A model generated the notes under the pieces. The model made no database searches. It saw nothing but the letters and a program-made list of their open reading frames with translations, and was not told where the DNA came from. A stretch of 64,000 bases of DNA from Dehalococcoidia bacterium (GTDB taxonomy: Bacteria > Chloroflexota > Dehalococcoidia > Tepidiformales > Tepidiformaceae), in contig JADZEI010000085.1 of the NCBI GenBank assembly GCA_020850615.1, positions 62,001 to 126,000 on the forward strand, read 5' to 3'. Every line of letters begins with the position of its first letter. Positions within the stretch are counted from its first letter, which is position 1. Positions 26,232 to 33,741 of this stretch are shown piece by piece. A program made the translations under genes and the position numbers.

Positions 26232-26645
26232 CTAACCTCCGTTGAACTGTCGCAGGCGCTCCTGGACTTCACTGGCGCTGGGGGTGGTGCCGGGCTCTTC
26301 CGTCTCGGGTTCGCTCCCCAGCTCGATCTCCCTTCGCACGCGGAAGGACTTCATGAGGATGTTCTTGCCGATCGGCACGCCCGAGGGCGACTTCGCCGAC
26401 TGGGGCACGCAGTAGTCGATCGCGAGTGCGTCGGCGAGGCTGAGCACCAGGGCGGCCTCGTCGATGCCGAGGTCGGCACAGCGAAGCAGGGACTCGGCGA
26501 TCTGGTCGTTGAGGTCCAGGCTTGCCGGCGGGTAGCGCCACTGCTCTCCCTGGGCCACTTCGTGCCGGATGACTCCCTGGAGGAGCCAGAGCTCTTCGCA
26601 GGTGAACACGGCGGTGGCGGTTCGCGCGTCGTCGAACGGTGACAT
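26232..26645 (-). CDS. Protein of unknown function (137 aa)
   Basis: No family recognised. The ATG at 26645 is preceded by GGGAGG at good distance. The N-terminal 100 residues look helical (FTCEELWLLQGVIRHEVAQG; LRCADLGIDEAALVLSLADA), followed by a short basic strand (KNILMKSFRVRREIELG) and an acidic, Pro/Thr tail. It lies two bases before the 46-residue gene and heads the compact part of this block. No catalytic motif is visible. Confidence 0.6.
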   Translation of the reverse strand: MSPFDDARTATAVFTCEELWLLQGVIRHEVAQGEQWRYPPASLDLNDQIAESLLRCADLGIDEAALVLSLADALAIDYCVPQSAKSPSGVPIGKNILMKSFRVRREIELGSEPETEEPGTTPSASEVQERLRQFNGG

Positions 26646-26906
26646 CGACGCCTCCCGGGTCCCGGCTTGCGGCCTCCGGTACGGAGGACGTTGGACCCGT
26701 ACTCCTAGGTTTGACAGTACCGGATCGAACCCGAGTCAACGGGTGCAATACGGAGTTGCAAGCCCCTAACACTAGGTTCTACGCGCGTCGTGGAGACTCG
26801 TATTGGGCTAAACCCTGCTATTCCATTGGCGAAACAGGATGTACACACGGGGGCTTTCCCGAACCTTGTCACGAATGGCCGCCTTATCCGCAGCCAGATA
26901 ACGCGG
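26646..26906. other. 260-bp intergenic region, AT-richer, no gene seen
   Basis: Stops in all frames and no ribosome-binding site or coding pattern. CTAGGTT occurs twice, at about 26705 and 26773. A TTGAC...GTCAA pair of 5-bp arms flanks GGATCGAACCC, which resembles a tRNA T-arm on the minus strand, but no acceptor or anticodon arm can be built. The region probably carries the promoter for the gene at 26645 on the minus strand. Confidence 0.5.
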
Positions 26907-27461
26907 TCAGGCTTCGGGCGCGAGCTCGGCCAGCAGGGAGGGGTCGTCCGGGGGCGGCGGGTACTCGGCGGGGAGCCAGACCTGCGGCCAGCCGGGCTTC
27001 ACCGGGCCGCGGATTACAGGCGCGCCGGGCACCACCGCGGGCGCGAGGTCGCGTGCCACCTGCGTGAGGCTCTCGGCGACGCGGACGGCCTGCTCGTTCT
27101 GGCTGGAGGCGCCGCGCCAGAGGGACTGGAGCCAGTTGCTCGAAACGTTCGCCTGGATGGTCACCGTCGCCGGGGCGATGTCGTCGCCCGCGGGCGGCGC
27201 GGTGAGGCGGACCATCACCTGGAGGTGCCCGGGCCGCGCGGAGGGGCGCATCATCAGCGTGGCGGGCTGGCCCTGGAAGTCGAACTCGAACTGGCTCGCG
27301 GTGTCATCCGCGGAGGGGGCAACCGGCGCGGGCGGCGGTGCCACGGTCTCGCCGTGCGGCGCCGCTCCCGGTGTACCCGGGCGGTACGATGCGCTGTCCG
27401 TGGCGGTGCCGCTCCACTCGACGGAAGCGGAGCTCACTCCCTGCAGTGGTGCAATACGCAT
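26907..27461 (-). CDS. Protein of unknown function (184 aa)
   Basis: No family recognised. The ATG at 27461 has GAGGGA upstream. Residues 1-55 are low-complexity (Pro/Ala/Ser). The middle is a compact beta-rich core with FEFDFQGQPATLMMRPSARP and HLQVMVRLTAPP, then TVTIQANVSSNWLQSLWRG. The C-terminus is Pro-rich. The beta pattern could be a small sandwich domain; no signal peptide is seen. It is the first gene of the minus-strand block of unknowns (27461 to 25290) and is separated from the others by 260 bases. Confidence 0.55.
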   Translation of the reverse strand: MRIAPLQGVSSASVEWSGTATDSASYRPGTPGAAPHGETVAPPPAPVAPSADDTASQFEFDFQGQPATLMMRPSARPGHLQVMVRLTAPPAGDDIAPATVTIQANVSSNWLQSLWRGASSQNEQAVRVAESLTQVARDLAPAVVPGAPVIRGPVKPGWPQVWLPAEYPPPPDDPSLLAELAPEA

Positions 27462-27589
27462 GTCGGATCCCTCGTGTCAGGGGGATCGATCCCTACGGGG
27501 ATTCCCTGAGGAGATCTCCGGGGAACACTACGTAACGCCCGGTGGCAGTCGCGTGAGCGCCGGGTACGCGTGTCCCGGCCGGACACCGG

Positions 27590-27910
27590 TTAGTGACCGG
27601 ATGTGAACCGGAGCCCCACGACCGCGACACCGAGCAGCGCCAGGAAGAAGATGCGCGCGGCGGTTGCGGGTTCGTCGAAGAACAGGATGCCGAGGAGCAC
27701 GGCGCCGAACGTCCCGATACCGACCCAAACGGCGTACCCGGTGCCGATGGGGATGTCGCGGACTGCGACGGCGAGCAGGGCCATGCTGCCAACGATCGCC
27801 GCAGCTGTCAGGACGGACGGGAGGGGCCGCGTGAACCCCTCGGTGTACTTCAGGCCAACGGCCCAGCCGACTTCGAGGCAGCCGGCGGCGACGAGCAGGA
27901 TCCAGGGCAT
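27590..27910 (-). CDS. gdx: SMR-family guanidinium exporter Gdx (SugE-type)
   Basis: A 106-residue four-helix membrane protein. It has the SugE/Gdx subclass pattern: the essential Glu in AGCLEVGWAVGLKYTEGF, then IPIGTGYAVWVGIGTFGAV and LGILFFDEPATAARI. SMR proteins work as antiparallel dimers and exchange substrate for protons. The subclass exports guanidinium rather than broad quaternary amines. The upstream leader is a guanidine-III riboswitch, which fixes the physiological substrate well. The ATG at 27910 has GGAGGTGCGC before it, and this site can be masked by the leader. The gene is monocistronic and divergent from 28046. Confidence 0.95.
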   Translation of the reverse strand: MPWILLVAAGCLEVGWAVGLKYTEGFTRPLPSVLTAAAIVGSMALLAVAVRDIPIGTGYAVWVGIGTFGAVLLGILFFDEPATAARIFFLALLGVAVVGLRFTSGH

Positions 27911-27932
27911 GAGCGCACCTCCATTGCTGGTG

Positions 27933-27977
27933 GTGCGTCGTCTTGGCCTGCCGGGTACGGCGCACATCTCGTCCGGG
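27933..27977 (-). promoter_or_regulatory. Guanidine-III riboswitch (ykkC-III) controlling gdx
   Basis: Read on the minus strand, the core CCGGACGAG..GCGCCGTACCCGG, then CAGG.CAAGACG, matches the guanidine-III aptamer nearly base for base. The pseudoknot arms GTGCGCCGT and ACGACGCAC pair at 8 of 9 positions although both differ from the structure I remember (Thermobifida), so they appear to covary. Its 3' arm CGCACC (27932-27937) can instead pair with GGTGCG (27914-27919) of the ribosome-binding site, giving translation on with ligand and off without. The gene it precedes is a guanidinium exporter. Confidence 0.9.
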
Positions 27978-28000
27978 CCGGGCGCGGTGCCGGCCAACCG

Positions 28001-28009
28001 ATCGTAGCA
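28001..28009 (-). promoter_or_regulatory. Extended -10 box for the riboswitch-gdx transcript
   Basis: TGC TACGAT on the minus strand places the start of transcription near 27994, about 17 bases before the aptamer. This spacing suits a leader that begins with the riboswitch. No clear -35 is visible, as expected for extended -10 promoters. Confidence 0.5.
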
Positions 28010-28045
28010 CGAAACCTTTCGCGCCCCGGGGGCGTTGTTACCGGC

Positions 28046-29206
28046 ATGGGACGCTTCGCACTGGGGACTGTGGTCGCGGTGGCGGCACTTGTGCTTGCTG
28101 CGCTGGGTGCGCTTGGGCCGGCCGGCCCGGCGCAGGCGTGCAGCATCAGTGGGTTCTACCACGGCCTGCAATACACGGCCGAGCGGTCCGATGTCATCGC
28201 GGTGGTGGGCACGTTCGAAGGGCCGGGTCGCGACGGACGGCTCGCGCTGCGTGTCACCGAAGGACTGCGCGGTGCCGCCCCGGGCGACCTGCTCGACGTG
28301 AACAACCTGGAGCTCGAGCTGGGGGCTGGCTGCGAAGTGTACGTGGGCGATCGGCGGGTCGAGCGGTACTCGGCCGGCGAGACCGTGTTTGCCTACCTCG
28401 AAAAGGACGAAACCGGCGTGGCGGAGTGGCGCCCGGCGCACTACGGCTGGGCGATCGCGGCGGTCGACGCAGCTGGGCGGCTGGTCCCGGGCCGCACCGC
28501 GTTCGAGCCGGGCGTCGAGCTGGTGGAGGCGCTGGAGCAGGTGACGCTCGCCGCGGCCGCACCGTACGACGCCGGGCTCGAGCTCGTCCGGCCCTGCCGC
28601 GCGCCGTGGACCTTGCCCGAGACGCTAGCGCTCGCCGGCGCGCACTCGCAGGCCGTCGTCATCGGCACGCTCCAGCCGGGCGGCAGCGGGATGGCGGCGC
28701 AGCTGGCGGTCGAACAGGTGCTCAAGGGTGACCCGGGCGAGGCGCCGACGCTCAACATCGCCCACATCCGGCAGGACTACGAAGAGACGTGCCAGACGTT
28801 GCTGGGCGAAGGCCCGCCGCGCCTGGAGCCGGGCGGCCAGCGCGTCCTGGCCTTCCTCGTGCCCGACGAGTTCGGGTTCGCCCAGTGGCGGCCCGCCGGC
28901 TGGGGCACCGGGCTGCTGTTCGTGGACGCGGGCATGGTCTCCGGGTACGAGCGCTACCCGACGCTGCAGTACATGCGCGAACTCGTGGGCGCGCCGCCCC
29001 CGCCGCCACCCGCCTCGGAGGACAGCCCCACCGCGGCTGCAACGGCTGACCCGACCCCGACTGTGCAGCAACGCCCGCCGGTCACTTCCCCCGCCATGGA
29101 GGACGACGACGATCGGGCCCTGGTGTTTGGCGCCGCCGGTGGGGTCGCCGCCGGCGCGCTCGCGATCGCGGCGCTTGGGCTATGGCTGCGGCGCCGGGCG
29201 CGGTAA
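28046..29206 (+). CDS. Secreted, membrane-anchored protein with two similar domains, unknown
   Basis: A 386-residue protein. The signal peptide (residues 1-31) ends in GPAQACS. Two related domains follow, at about 32-170 and 186-315. Each has an N-terminal Cys, a strand pattern V-I-A-V-V-G-T or A-V-V-I-G-T, a V-x-E-x-L-(R/K)-G turn (VTEGLRGAAPGD; VEQVLKGDPGE) and a later Cys (GAGCEVYVGD; ETCQTLLGE). This layout resembles small NTR/TIMP-like exported domains, but that is only a fold-level guess. A Pro/Thr linker and a final helix (VAAGALAIAALGLWLRRRAR) anchor it outside. The ATG at 28046 directly starts the signal peptide. Confidence 0.65.
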   Translation: MGRFALGTVVAVAALVLAALGALGPAGPAQACSISGFYHGLQYTAERSDVIAVVGTFEGPGRDGRLALRVTEGLRGAAPGDLLDVNNLELELGAGCEVYVGDRRVERYSAGETVFAYLEKDETGVAEWRPAHYGWAIAAVDAAGRLVPGRTAFEPGVELVEALEQVTLAAAAPYDAGLELVRPCRAPWTLPETLALAGAHSQAVVIGTLQPGGSGMAAQLAVEQVLKGDPGEAPTLNIAHIRQDYEETCQTLLGEGPPRLEPGGQRVLAFLVPDEFGFAQWRPAGWGTGLLFVDAGMVSGYERYPTLQYMRELVGAPPPPPPASEDSPTAAATADPTPTVQQRPPVTSPAMEDDDDRALVFGAAGGVAAGALAIAALGLWLRRRAR

Positions 29207-29208
29207 CG

Positions 29209-29325
29209 CTACTTCTTTACGGGCACGCGGATGGGCTTGGGCTGGCTGCCGTGCGGGGTCTGGGGGGCGCCGCTGCCGGGGTGGCCGCCTTCGTGGCCGG
29301 GGCGCGGTTTCGGTTGCTTCGCCAT
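29209..29325 (-). CDS. Small basic Pro/Gly-rich protein (38 aa), unknown
   Basis: An open frame of 38 codons with GAGGAG nine bases before the ATG at 29325. The product (MAKQPKPRPGHEGGHPG ... KPIRVPVKK) is basic, rich in Pro, Gly and His and certainly unstructured. It lies 120 bases downstream of the aminotransferase on the same strand and ends 2 bases before the convergent gene. Support is the ribosome-binding site, ATG and absence of a competing gene; no homologue is recognised. Confidence 0.5.
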   Translation of the reverse strand: MAKQPKPRPGHEGGHPGSGAPQTPHGSQPKPIRVPVKK

Positions 29326-29445
29326 GGTCGAGCTCCTCGTGGCTGTCGCCGTCACGCGGGGGGCGCGCGGTGAGAGGGCCGCGATGAGCGTACGCCCGGC
29401 GCCGCGCAGTCGCGAGGGCCAACCGGGCCGCGCGCCCGGGACGGG

Positions 29446-30636
29446 TCAGCGCTGGCGCTGGACGAAGCGGCCGACGCGCTCGAGCGCGCGCTCGATGGCC
29501 TCGTAGCCGCTGGCGTAGCAGGCGCGCACGTAGCCTTCGCCCATGGTGCCGAAGGCGTTGCCGGGCACCACCGCGACGCGCTCTTCCGAGAGCAGCCGCT
29601 CGCTGAAGGTGGTGCTGTCCATGCCCGTCCCGGTGATGTCCGGGAAGGCGTAGAAGGCGCCGCGCGGTTCGAAGGTGGGCAAGCCGATGGCGCGGAAGCC
29701 ATCGACGATGAGCCGCCGGCGGCGGTCGTACTCGGCCACCATCTCGGCGACGAAGCTCTCGCCTTCGTCGAGGGCGGCGATGCCCGCGTACTGGGCGGCC
29801 GTGGGGGCGGACATCATCACGTACTGGTGGACCTTCATCACGGCTTCCGCGAGTGGCGCGGGCGCAGCGACCCAGCCGAGCCGCCAGCCTGTCATCGCGT
29901 AGGCCTTGCTGAAGCCGCCGAGCAGCACCGTCCGGCCGTGCTGGCCTGGGAGCGCGGCGAAGCAGGTGTGCTGGCCGTCGTAGGTCATCCGGTCGTAGAG
30001 CTCGTCGCTGATGACGGCGAGGTCGTGGCGCGCGGCCACTTCGCCAACGGCGACGAGGTCTTCGCGGCCCATCACGGCGCCGGTCGGGTTCGACGGGTAG
30101 CCGAGGAGCACCGCCTTCGTTCGCGGCGTGATCGCGGCCTCCAGGTCGCCCGGGAGGAGGCGGAAATCGTTCGCGGCATAGGTCGGCACGGGCTTGAAGC
30201 AGCCGCCGGCCATGAGCGTGGCAGGCAGGTAGGCGACGTAACACGGGTCGGGGCAGAGCACCTCGTCGCCGGGGTCGAGCAGGGCGCGGAGGGCGATGTC
30301 GAACGCCTCGCTGGAGCCGCTGGTGATGACGATCTCGGTCTTGTGGTCGTATTCGACGCCGTAGAGGCGGTGCAGGTGCGCGGCGAGCTTTTCGCGCAGC
30401 TCCGGCAGGCCGTAGTTGGAGGTGTAATGCGTGTCGCCGCGCTCGATGCTGCGGATGGCGGCGTTCCGGATCGGTTCGGGGGTGACGTAATCCGGTTCGC
30501 CGACGCCGAGCGAGATGACGTCGTCGATGGTGCTGAGCAGGTCGAAGAACTTGCGGATCCCGCTGGCGGGGACCGCCTTCATGCGTTTCGAGACAAAACG
30601 ATAAGGGTCGTCGGCGGACGATCCGTTGGAATCCAT
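29446..30636 (-). CDS. Class I/II PLP-dependent aminotransferase (possibly alanine-forming)
   Basis: A 396-residue fold-type I aminotransferase. ISLGVGEPDYVTPE binds substrate; HYTSNYGLPELREKLA and GYPSNPTGAVM are family motifs. The PLP lysine is in GGFSKAYAMTGWRLGW and the cofactor Asp is in ISDELYD. The closest pattern is the aspartate/aromatic/alanine group (subgroup I-gamma). The leader in front codes eight Ala codons in a row followed by a terminator, so the enzyme is probably involved in making alanine (glutamate-pyruvate transamination); this substrate assignment is inference. The ATG at 30636 follows GGGAGAAGGGAG. Confidence 0.88.
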   Translation of the reverse strand: MDSNGSSADDPYRFVSKRMKAVPASGIRKFFDLLSTIDDVISLGVGEPDYVTPEPIRNAAIRSIERGDTHYTSNYGLPELREKLAAHLHRLYGVEYDHKTEIVITSGSSEAFDIALRALLDPGDEVLCPDPCYVAYLPATLMAGGCFKPVPTYAANDFRLLPGDLEAAITPRTKAVLLGYPSNPTGAVMGREDLVAVGEVAARHDLAVISDELYDRMTYDGQHTCFAALPGQHGRTVLLGGFSKAYAMTGWRLGWVAAPAPLAEAVMKVHQYVMMSAPTAAQYAGIAALDEGESFVAEMVAEYDRRRRLIVDGFRAIGLPTFEPRGAFYAFPDITGTGMDSTTFSERLLSEERVAVVPGNAFGTMGEGYVRACYASGYEAIERALERVGRFVQRQR

Positions 30637-30668
30637 CGTGTGCTCCCTTCTCCCCTGTGGCAGCCACG

Positions 30669-30692
30669 AAAAAGGCCGCCCCGGAGGCGGCC
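30669..30692 (-). terminator. Attenuator terminator before the aminotransferase gene
   Basis: GGCCGCC and GGCGGCC form a 7-bp GC stem with a 5-base loop, followed immediately by five T's (30669-30673). It lies 33 bases before the aminotransferase start and after the leader peptide. The 5' arm is part of GGCCGCCTCC, which can pair instead with GGAGGCGGCC at 30721-30730, a perfect 10-bp antiterminator. Terminator and antiterminator cannot form together. Confidence 0.85.
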
Positions 30693-30720
30693 CAGACTGT
30701 CGATTGCCGAATGGTGCTTC

Positions 30721-30730
30721 GGCCGCCTCC
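30721..30730 (-). promoter_or_regulatory. Antiterminator arm, two bases after the leader peptide stop
   Basis: GGAGGCGGCC (minus strand) is the exact complement of GGCCGCCTCC at 30683-30692. A ribosome stalled on the upstream alanine codons would leave this arm free to form the antiterminator. A ribosome reaching the stop at 30733-30735 would cover it and let the terminator form. Confidence 0.75.
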
Positions 30731-30732
30731 GT

Positions 30733-30804
30733 TTACCCGCGCGCACGCGCAGCAGCCGCAGCAGCGGCAGCCGGAGCGAACGCGAGGGCGTCGAAAGCGG
30801 TCAT
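30733..30804 (-). CDS. Alanine-rich leader peptide (23 aa)
   Basis: Twenty-three codons plus stop: MTAFDALAFAP, then eight consecutive Ala codons (GCT, GCC, GCG mixed), then RARG. Thirteen of 23 residues are Ala. It lies just upstream of a terminator/antiterminator pair and an aminotransferase. This is the standard layout of ribosome-mediated attenuation, with alanyl-tRNA supply as the sensed signal. A TTGACG box at 30836-30841 with CAGAGT 17 bases on would start transcription about two bases before the ATG, so the leader may be translated from an almost leaderless mRNA. Confidence 0.8.
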   Translation of the reverse strand: MTAFDALAFAPAAAAAAAARARG

Positions 30805-31109
30805 TAGTGATAACTCTGTCGGCCGGACTGGATAGCGTCAATAGAGCGGCCGGAACTATTCGGGACCGTGATCGGATCGACAGGCGTCGCGCGGCAGTTC
30901 GGCCATCCGCCGGCGAAGCGAGCAGCGCTGGTTGGCTGCGGCGCCATTCCCGTTTGGGAAAAAGTATGCGCTGGCGCATACCAATCCTGTTCACCAGCTG
31001 GTCACCATCGGTGTAGCACTCAACACGCCCTTCTCCCTTGTGGCGGTGCCGTGCTCGATTACGGGGCCCCAGCGGTTTGCAGACCCTGGGGCTCCACCGT
31101 TGGTGAGAC
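30805..31109. other. 305-bp divergent intergenic region
   Basis: It holds the promoter of the attenuated aminotransferase transcript (TTGACG, 30836-30841, minus strand). A 16-base interrupted palindrome TATGCGC-TG-GCGCATA at 30966-30981 could be an operator. A stem-loop at 31067-31093 (GCCCCAG/CTGGGGC) lies just ahead of the small membrane gene. No further gene seen. Confidence 0.5.
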
Positions 31110-31325
31110 GTGGCCCAGCAGGTGGCTTCCCGGCCGGTGGTGTCTTTCGCGCGGCGTGCAATTGCGCTCTGTGGCGCCGGGCTGCTGGTCGCGCTGCTCG
31201 TCGTTGCGTTCGACCGGCTGGTGCCGGCGACCCCGCTCCTCCCCGCCATCGCGTTCCTTGTGGCGCTGACGGGCCTGTATGCCTCGGCGCTCTGGTGGTG
31301 GTCGCCGCCGGGATGGGACATCTGA
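31110..31325 (+). CDS. Small two-helix membrane protein (71 aa), unknown
   Basis: Two hydrophobic stretches are visible, IALCGAGLLVALLVVAF (about residues 18-34) and LLPAIAFLVALTGLYASALWWW, separated by a short polar turn. The N-terminus is basic (SFARRAIAL). It starts with GTG at 31110 and ends 101 bases before the amidase. No family recognised; small membrane proteins of this kind are common. The weak ribosome-binding site lowers confidence. Confidence 0.5.
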   Translation: MAQQVASRPVVSFARRAIALCGAGLLVALLVVAFDRLVPATPLLPAIAFLVALTGLYASALWWWSPPGWDI

Positions 31326-31395
31326 CCGCGAGGCCGTCCCTTCGCTGACTACCCGCTCCATCGCGCGCTGCTCGGCCTCCCCGCGGGCGAGGGCG

Positions 31396-31401
31396 TAGGA
31401 T
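31396..31401 (+). promoter_or_regulatory. Candidate -10 box for the amidase gene
   Basis: TAGGAT lies 25 bases before the ATG at 31427. Transcription starting about 7 bases on would leave a short leader that contains only the AGGAGG ribosome-binding site (31415-31420). Confidence 0.35.
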
Positions 31402-31426
31402 GCGTGCGGGCGGCAGGAGGCCTGGC

Positions 31427-32836
31427 ATGACGGACGAGATCGTGACCTGGAGCGCGGCGGAGCTGGGGCGGCGGATCGCCGCGCGTGACGTGTCGTCGCT
31501 GGAGGCGACGCGCGCCTATCTGGCGCGGATCGAGCGCGTCGACCCGCTGGTGAACGCCTACATCACCGTCACCGCCGAACGCGCGCTCGAGGACGCCGCC
31601 CGGGCGGACGCGGAGCTCGCCCACGGCCTGTCGCGGGGGCCTCTGCACGGCGTGCCCATCGCGCTCAAGGACCTCTACGCCACCGCGGGCATCCGGACGA
31701 CGGCGGGCTCGAAGGTGCTGGAGTCGTGGATACCGGAGGCGGACTGCACGGCGGCGCGGCTGCTGCGCGAGGCTGGGACGGTGCTGCTCGGCAAGCTCAA
31801 CACGCACGAATTCGCGGCCGGCTACACGACCGAGAACCCGTGGTATGGCCCCACCCGCAACCCGTGGAACCGCGACCGCATTCCCGGCGGGTCGAGTGGC
31901 GGCTCGGGGGCGGCGATCGCGGCGCAGCTGGCCGCGGCCACGCTCGGCACCGACACTGGCGGCAGCATCCGCGTGCCGGCCGCGTTCTGCGGGTGCGTGG
32001 GCCTGAAGCCCACTTTTGGGCGCGTGAGCAAGGCCGGCGTCGTCCCGCTCTCGTTCGTCTTCGACCACGCCGGGCCGATCGTCGCGACGGTCGAGGACGC
32101 GGCCGTGGTGCTCGACGCCATCGCGGGGTACGACCCGGCCGACGCGACGACCGTCCGGACGCCGGTCGACGCGTACACGGCGCAGCTCGGCGCCGGGGTC
32201 CGTGGCCTGCGCGTCGGGGTCCCGCGGGCGGACCTGTTCGAGGGGATCGAGGACGAGGTCGCGGAGGCGCTGGAGGTGGCCATCGCCGTGGTGCGCGGGC
32301 TCGGCGCCGATGTGCGCGAGGTCGCGCTGCCGGGGGTGCAGGACGTGGTCCGGGCCTGGTCGCCAATCGCGACCGCGGAGGTCATCGAATATCACCGGCC
32401 CGACTACGAGCGCGCGCCCGAGAGCTACAGCCCGGGGCTCGCGAGCTGGGTCGCCAGCCCGCCGCCGGACTCGCTGGGGGTCGCAGCTGCCTGGCGCACC
32501 GTGCGGGCGTTCAGCGAGGAGTTGCGCGGGCTGCTGGAGTCGGTGGACGTGCTGCTCACGCCGGCGGCGCCGATCGAGGCCCCGCCGATCGGCCGCGCGA
32601 CCTACCGCGTGCGAGACCGGGAGCTCAGCGGGAATGCGGCACTGGGGCGCTTCATGATGCCGTTCAACGCGGCCGGGGTGCCGGCGCTGGTGCAGCCCTG
32701 CGGCGTGACGGGCTCGGGTCTGCCGGTGGGGATGCAGTGGGTGGGCCGCCCGTTCGATGAGGCGACGGTGCTGCGGGCGGGCGCGGCCTTCGAGGGCGCG
32801 ACGGACTGGCACCGCCGCCGGCCGGACCTGGGCTAA
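31427..32836 (+). CDS. Amidase-signature family hydrolase
   Basis: A 469-residue enzyme with the Ser-cisSer-Lys machinery of the amidase-signature family: Lys in IALKDLYATAG, the Gly/Ser-rich loop IPGGSSGGSGAAIAAQ and the Ser in GTDTGGSIRVPA. C-terminal FMMPFNAAGVPALVQP is also typical. AGGAGG seven bases upstream fixes the start at 31427 rather than 31400. It is a relative of GatA (33742-35202), but it lacks a gatC partner, so it is more likely a stand-alone amidase acting on small amides or ureido compounds than part of the tRNA amidotransferase. The substrate is unknown. Confidence 0.9.
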   Translation: MTDEIVTWSAAELGRRIAARDVSSLEATRAYLARIERVDPLVNAYITVTAERALEDAARADAELAHGLSRGPLHGVPIALKDLYATAGIRTTAGSKVLESWIPEADCTAARLLREAGTVLLGKLNTHEFAAGYTTENPWYGPTRNPWNRDRIPGGSSGGSGAAIAAQLAAATLGTDTGGSIRVPAAFCGCVGLKPTFGRVSKAGVVPLSFVFDHAGPIVATVEDAAVVLDAIAGYDPADATTVRTPVDAYTAQLGAGVRGLRVGVPRADLFEGIEDEVAEALEVAIAVVRGLGADVREVALPGVQDVVRAWSPIATAEVIEYHRPDYERAPESYSPGLASWVASPPPDSLGVAAAWRTVRAFSEELRGLLESVDVLLTPAAPIEAPPIGRATYRVRDRELSGNAALGRFMMPFNAAGVPALVQPCGVTGSGLPVGMQWVGRPFDEATVLRAGAAFEGATDWHRRRPDLG

Positions 32837-32846
32837 CGGCGCGGTC

Positions 32847-33020
32847 TCACCACGACGGTCCGACGACGACGACGAGCTGGCGCGTCGGGCCCTTGGCAAC
32901 GGCCCTCATGACATCGCTCGCCGGGACGCGCGACGGGAGCCGCGTCGACTCGACCCGCGCTTCCCCCTCCACGTACTCCCGCTTCATCCATTCCCCGCGC
33001 TCGACATAGATCTCGATCAC
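32847..33020 (-). CDS. Small protein (57 aa), unknown
   Basis: Fifty-seven codons on the minus strand from GTG at 33020: IEIYVERGEWMKREYVEG, then ESTRLPSRVPASDVM and a final strand QLVVVVGPSW. An AAGG lies 3 bases before the GTG. The charged N-terminus and strand-like C-terminus look like a small folded domain. It lies between two plus-strand genes with no overlap. No homologue recognised. Confidence 0.5.
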   Translation of the reverse strand: MIEIYVERGEWMKREYVEGEARVESTRLPSRVPASDVMRAVAKGPTRQLVVVVGPSW

Positions 33021-33213
33021 GGCCTTAACCTCTCAGCACAGGAATGTTGCGCGAACAACGAGGTAGCGAAGAGGCCGAATGGTCCTTTCTATCGGGGTCG
33101 AACGTCGGGGAAACCCCTGATAGGGTGCCTGCACGGCGGAGGGAGCGTTGATCAAGACGCGAATCTGGTGTCGTGCTTGTACGAGTGCCCCGGGTGGGGA
33201 ACCATAGGGCGGA

Positions 33214-33732
33214 ATGACCAACGTAACGACAACCGCGATCGACGGCATCCTCGAGGCGAACCAGGAGTTCGTGAAGACCTACGAGGCGCGCGACCTCCTG
33301 GCCCGCCCTGCCAAGAAGGTGGCCATCGTGGCCTGCATGGACGCGCGGATCGACCCGTTCCGCTGCCTGGGCCTGGCGGAGGGCGATGCGCACATCATCC
33401 GCAACGCCGGCGGCCGCGTGATCGAAGCGCTGCGGAGCCTTTCGATCAGCCAGCAGCTCCTCGGGACGGAGGAGGTGGCGATCATCCACCACACCGCCTG
33501 CGGCATGGCGACGTTCACCGATGCGGAGATCCGCACCAGGCTGCGCGAGAACCTCGGCGCCGACGCGGACCACATCGCCTTCCTGCCGTTCAGCGCGAAG
33601 GAGATCGACGAGTCCGTCCGCGCGGACCTGGCGATCTACCGGCGCTCCCCCATCGTCCGCCAGGACATCCCGGTGCGCGGCTTCGTCTACGACGTGGAGA
33701 CGGGCGCGCTGCGCGAGGTGCTCCCGGACTAG
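33214..33732 (+). CDS. Beta-class carbonic anhydrase
   Basis: A 172-residue cytoplasmic zinc enzyme interconverting CO2 and bicarbonate. Motifs: CMDARID, with zinc ligand Cys41 and the Asp43/Arg45 dyad, and HHTACGM, with zinc ligands His93 and Cys96. RNAGGRV is also conserved. The length is that of the compact beta-class form found in Gram-positives and mycobacteria. GGGCGG lies just ahead of the ATG. The gene is monocistronic; its stop lies 9 bases from the convergent gatA stop. Confidence 0.93.
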   Translation: MTNVTTTAIDGILEANQEFVKTYEARDLLARPAKKVAIVACMDARIDPFRCLGLAEGDAHIIRNAGGRVIEALRSLSISQQLLGTEEVAIIHHTACGMATFTDAEIRTRLRENLGADADHIAFLPFSAKEIDESVRADLAIYRRSPIVRQDIPVRGFVYDVETGALREVLPD

Positions 33733-33741
33733 CGGCGGCCG

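Noticed and set aside
26700-26760. Possible tRNA on the minus strand (GGGTTCGATCC resembles a T-arm)
   Set aside because: No matching acceptor, D or anticodon stems can be drawn at the required distances.
31427-32836. Second GatA
   Set aside because: It carries the amidase signature, but no gatC neighbour is present and the GatA-specific C-terminal pattern is weaker; gatCA is intact at 33742-35486.
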